The translations under genes were made by a program, and so were the position numbers. Under the pieces are notes generated by a model. It did no database searches and was not told where the DNA came from. It saw only the letters and a list, made by a program, of their open reading frames with translations. Below are positions 60,776-64,000 of a DNA stretch of 64,000 nt, piece by piece; the first letter of the stretch is position 1, and every line of letters begins with the position of its first letter. The stretch covers positions 7,492,709 through 7,556,708 of the forward strand of contig CM076263.1 in assembly GCA_038380795.1 (NCBI GenBank). Reading direction: 5' to 3'. Source of the DNA: Pyrocephalus nanus (lineage: Eukaryota > Chordata > Aves > Passeriformes > Tyrannidae).

Positions 60776-63700
60776 CTGTGTGTCACTGGTACATCCCATA
60801 CTGTGCTTCAGATGCTGGAAAAGATAAGCTAGACAAGCCACAAACAACAGAAAGTCTTAATAGTGGCTGGGAGAAGAGTCCAGAATAGGAAAAACAGGGG
60901 TTGAAGCCCAGTGGGCTGAGTTTGATAAATCAGGGCTACTTAAAGAAGCAGTCAGAGGTAATAATTATCTTTGAGATCTCTTGGCATTCCTATGGGACTG
61001 GTGAAGGGTAAACTCATGTTTAAAGGGTAAACATGTTGGAAAGGTAAACATCTATTTTTAAAAAGCAGTCCCAGGAATCCCAGCTTGGTTAAGCCACTTT
61101 CTGTACCCGGAAAGACCCCTGCCTGCCCTATTGACCAGTCTGCTTGTAAGTGCTGGGAACATAATGAGGTGCAGCTCAGATGGGTTTGTTGAGAAGAAAA
61201 CACATCAAATCAAACCTATTTCCTGGCAGATTACCTTGTGGTCTGGGAGGAACTGGGACATGAGATACCAATCTTGGCACTCTCCTGCATGAAATCCTAG
61301 TACAAAATCAACAGAGTACAACTGCAGTTCTGGTTAAAAAAATATCTGTTATCAGAAATTTTCTTCTGCAAAGCCTGCTGTCAAATATGGGAATGTCTCA
61401 AAAGGATGTACACGGGGGGCAGGCCTGGGCATTCTTTCGGTCTTTACTTCTACTGATTCCCATGCAGAAAAAAGAGGAGCTTTACAGTGAGTCTGGGAGG
61501 GCTCTGGAGAACAGGCTCAGGTAGAATATAAATTACTTTAATAAAGCGAACTAAAAGGTGTAGTACCCAGGGGGAAAAGGGTGGCTATTGTGGGGTAAGG
61601 ACAAGAGAGACAGAACTGGGTCATGGGAAGTAATTATTTTGCTTTTTCCAGCACTGATGGAGCTGTAGCTGGAGTCCAGTGTCCAATTGCCTGTGAAACA
61701 GTATAGACAAGCCAGAGGGAGTCAGGACAGAAGGGTTGGAGGTTTCCAGCAGAGAAGTTTGGTGTGAGTTGCGACTTTCCTGGAGCACCTCTCCCAGCTG
61801 GTAGAAGCCCAGCATGAAGATTACAAGCATTGCACACAGCAGGGACTTGTGGGCAGGGCTGGAGGATCCATGTGAGCTGGAGAGAATGATGGTCTTGAAG
61901 GCATCACCTGGTGCTGGTGCCAGTATTTGTGTACTCCCAGCTCCTGCATGTGCTCTTATGACTGACACCCTTTCACAAGCCCACCCCAAGGTTTCATACC
62001 ATAATAACTGCATTCTCTGGGGGTTTTGCAAGTTTTTGCTGTGTTTAGGGTAAAAGAGCACTGTGTGTGCAAGAGCTTTGCGTGGGTTTTCTCCATGTAG
62101 ACTTGGACTTCATGGTTTCCACCAGTCACTACCTGTCTATAGCATGGGCCTTTCTCCCTGTGCTTGGCCAAAATAAACCCAAGGGTGTGAGGCACTGGTT
62201 GGGAACCAGAAAGATGCACGTGTTCAACAGCAGGCATCTGACAGGGGCTGATGGAAAGCGCACAGGAGCAAGATAAGTAAAGGTAAACCCTGTCAGTCCA
62301 GTTCCCTGAGTAATTCCCTGAGTGACACAATGCAGGTGATTCAGTGAGGAGGGATGGAAGCATCACCCCTCTGCTTGAGCTCCCACAGGGTCCCTGGCCC
62401 CTTTGCCACCACTGCTTCTGCTACCAAACCAGCTGGGAAGAGACACCAGGCACACAGGGCCAGTCTGCTGTCATGTATTTATTCCCTCCCCAGCACAGCC
62501 TCACCTTGTCCTCAGTCCTTCCATGCCTAAGGGATCCTGCCAACTCATGACACAAAAGCATTATTCATCAGCTGGGAGAAAGGGAAGTTGGGAGTTTACT
62601 TTCACAAGAAATTTTTTTTTATGGCATTACCTCTCCCAGGGGATGCCTCTGCAGTTGGCATTGAGTAGGATAAGCCAGGACCATCATGAAGTATTCACAT
62701 CCTCCTAGGTCCAAAGGGTGATTTCCCATGCTGGTGATGCTCACCAGTCATGTTGGGCTGCTGCTATAATTATTTGAAGGGGTTCATGAAGGAGACCTTC
62801 CCAAAAGGTGGGCATACAGCCAAGGAATAGGTTCATACCAACATTTAGGGCCAAGCCTAATGACATCTGTCCCCAGCTTGAGCCATGTGAGCCACCCACC
62901 ACTTCTCCATTTGTTTTACATAGCCTACACCCAAGTTGCTCCCCCATGCCCCTGATTTTGGGAATGGTTCCACCTTTCAGCAAAACTATCTCAGTCACAA
63001 CAGGCCACTGACACAAAGCTATATGGTTTGGTCTGCCCCTGCTCATGGGATGGAAGCAGTTAGTAGCTCTTCTCAGTTACTCCTCATTCTTCCCCCAGTT
63101 TGCCGGCAGAGCACGTGGGACATCAGCCCCACAGCTCCCTGTGTCTGAGTTTGGACCTTTCTTCCTCGTGTTGCCTAAAAGTAGATGGCTTTTATTATTA
63201 ACTTGGAAGATAAAAATCATCCCTACCCACCCAGCTTGTGTGGCTGCTGGAATTTTGCTCAAGTATTGAGCTAATCAGTCCCACCTCCAACTTTTTTCCT
63301 GTTTTCCTTGCTCAGTCCATCATCTCTTTGCACACCCTGCAGGGGGGCAAGACTTGATGCTGCCAGCCCCAAAGTCCCCAGCAAGCTGCTTGATGGCACT
63401 CACACACTCCCCACACACATCCACAGGCACACCCCACCCCTTCCATCTCAATTCCTCCTGCAGAGAGACTCCTCCACTGCTCACACTTCCCAGGGAAGAC
63501 ATGTCACCTTGTCTCTAGCTCAGTCCAACAGTGAGTGGCTCTGTGATGTTCCCTGAGACCTCCCACTCCACAGCACCAGGTCCACCAGGACGTGGCACTC
63601 CCTGGATCTCTGATGCTAAGACATGCCCTTGCTGAGCCTTTTGAGACCAGCCTGTGCCCAGCTCTGGGCAAACTGGGTCACTGCTGGGAGAGGGTTAAAA

Positions 63701-64000
63701 TCCCAGTCCTTGCACACTGGTGGGGAATTTTGGAAACCACAAGGAATTCATGCTACTTCGTACCAGGGTGGACAAGGAAACCCAGACAACCACAGGCAGT
63801 TTGCTGTGTGGTTTAGGAAGTTCTCAGCTAATTGCCACCTCCCGTCTGAGATGGTGCTGGGCTGTGTAGTAATTTAGATGCAAAACAGCAGATCAAGACT
63901 TTCATCTGAACTTGATCAGAAGCCAGAAAATAGAATTTACATGCAACTTATAAACATGCTCTACAGAGGAGGTTGTAAAACCAGGGACCCTTTGGTCCAG
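60776..64000. other. Intergenic, nothing recognised
   Basis: No gene or confident repeat was recognised up to the window end. Confidence 0.45.

Overview
The window looks like nuclear DNA of a bird. It is full of CR1 LINE fragments that end in the typical avian CR1 3' tail, it carries copies of an endogenous retrovirus LTR family common in bird genomes, and it has simple-sequence tracts and gene-sparse spacing. One protein-coding gene can be read with confidence: AQP3, the aquaglyceroporin aquaporin-3, on the minus strand. In chicken AQP3 lies on chromosome Z, so a Z-linked origin is likely, but nothing in the window proves it.

AQP3 has six coding exons: 40205-40098, 31624-31498, 31333-31196, 30686-30568, 29843-29626 and 28910-28742. 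All five introns are GT-AG and the reading frame is continuous. The product is 292 residues, the same length as human AQP3. Both NPA boxes, the aquaglyceroporin Asp after the second NPA, the pore residues F63, Y212 and R218, and the N-glycosylation sequon at N141 are all present. Intron 1 is 8.47 kb. A TATA-like box (about 40297-40305), a CACCC/KLF-type box (40341-40348) and a poly(dA:dT) tract (40376-40396) form a plausible promoter. A 3' UTR of about 1.4 kb runs to an AATAAA at 27327-27322.

Region by region. 1-25.4 kb holds no recognisable gene; it has CR1 fragments, LTR copies, an eroded retroviral remnant and simple repeats. 25.59-26.31 kb is a purine-rich minisatellite of 29 units, with no T on the + strand over 714 bases. 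27.3-40.3 kb is the AQP3 gene. 40.4-64 kb is intergenic, with one LTR, MIR-like ancient SINE relics, CR1 copies and AT-rich blocks that could be conserved regulatory DNA. The AQP3 neighbours known in mammals (AQP7, NOL6) were not seen.

No new multi-gene system is visible. The items most worth a second look are the pentamer-built minisatellite just beyond the AQP3 3' end, the loss of the Cys11 position in AQP3, the LTR-like insertion abutting a CR1 near 9.0-9.7 kb, the MIR-like relic inside the AQP3 3' UTR, and two candidate conserved noncoding blocks near 55.5 and 59.8 kb. Repeat calls come from recognising consensus-like sequence by eye; their boundaries are approximate.
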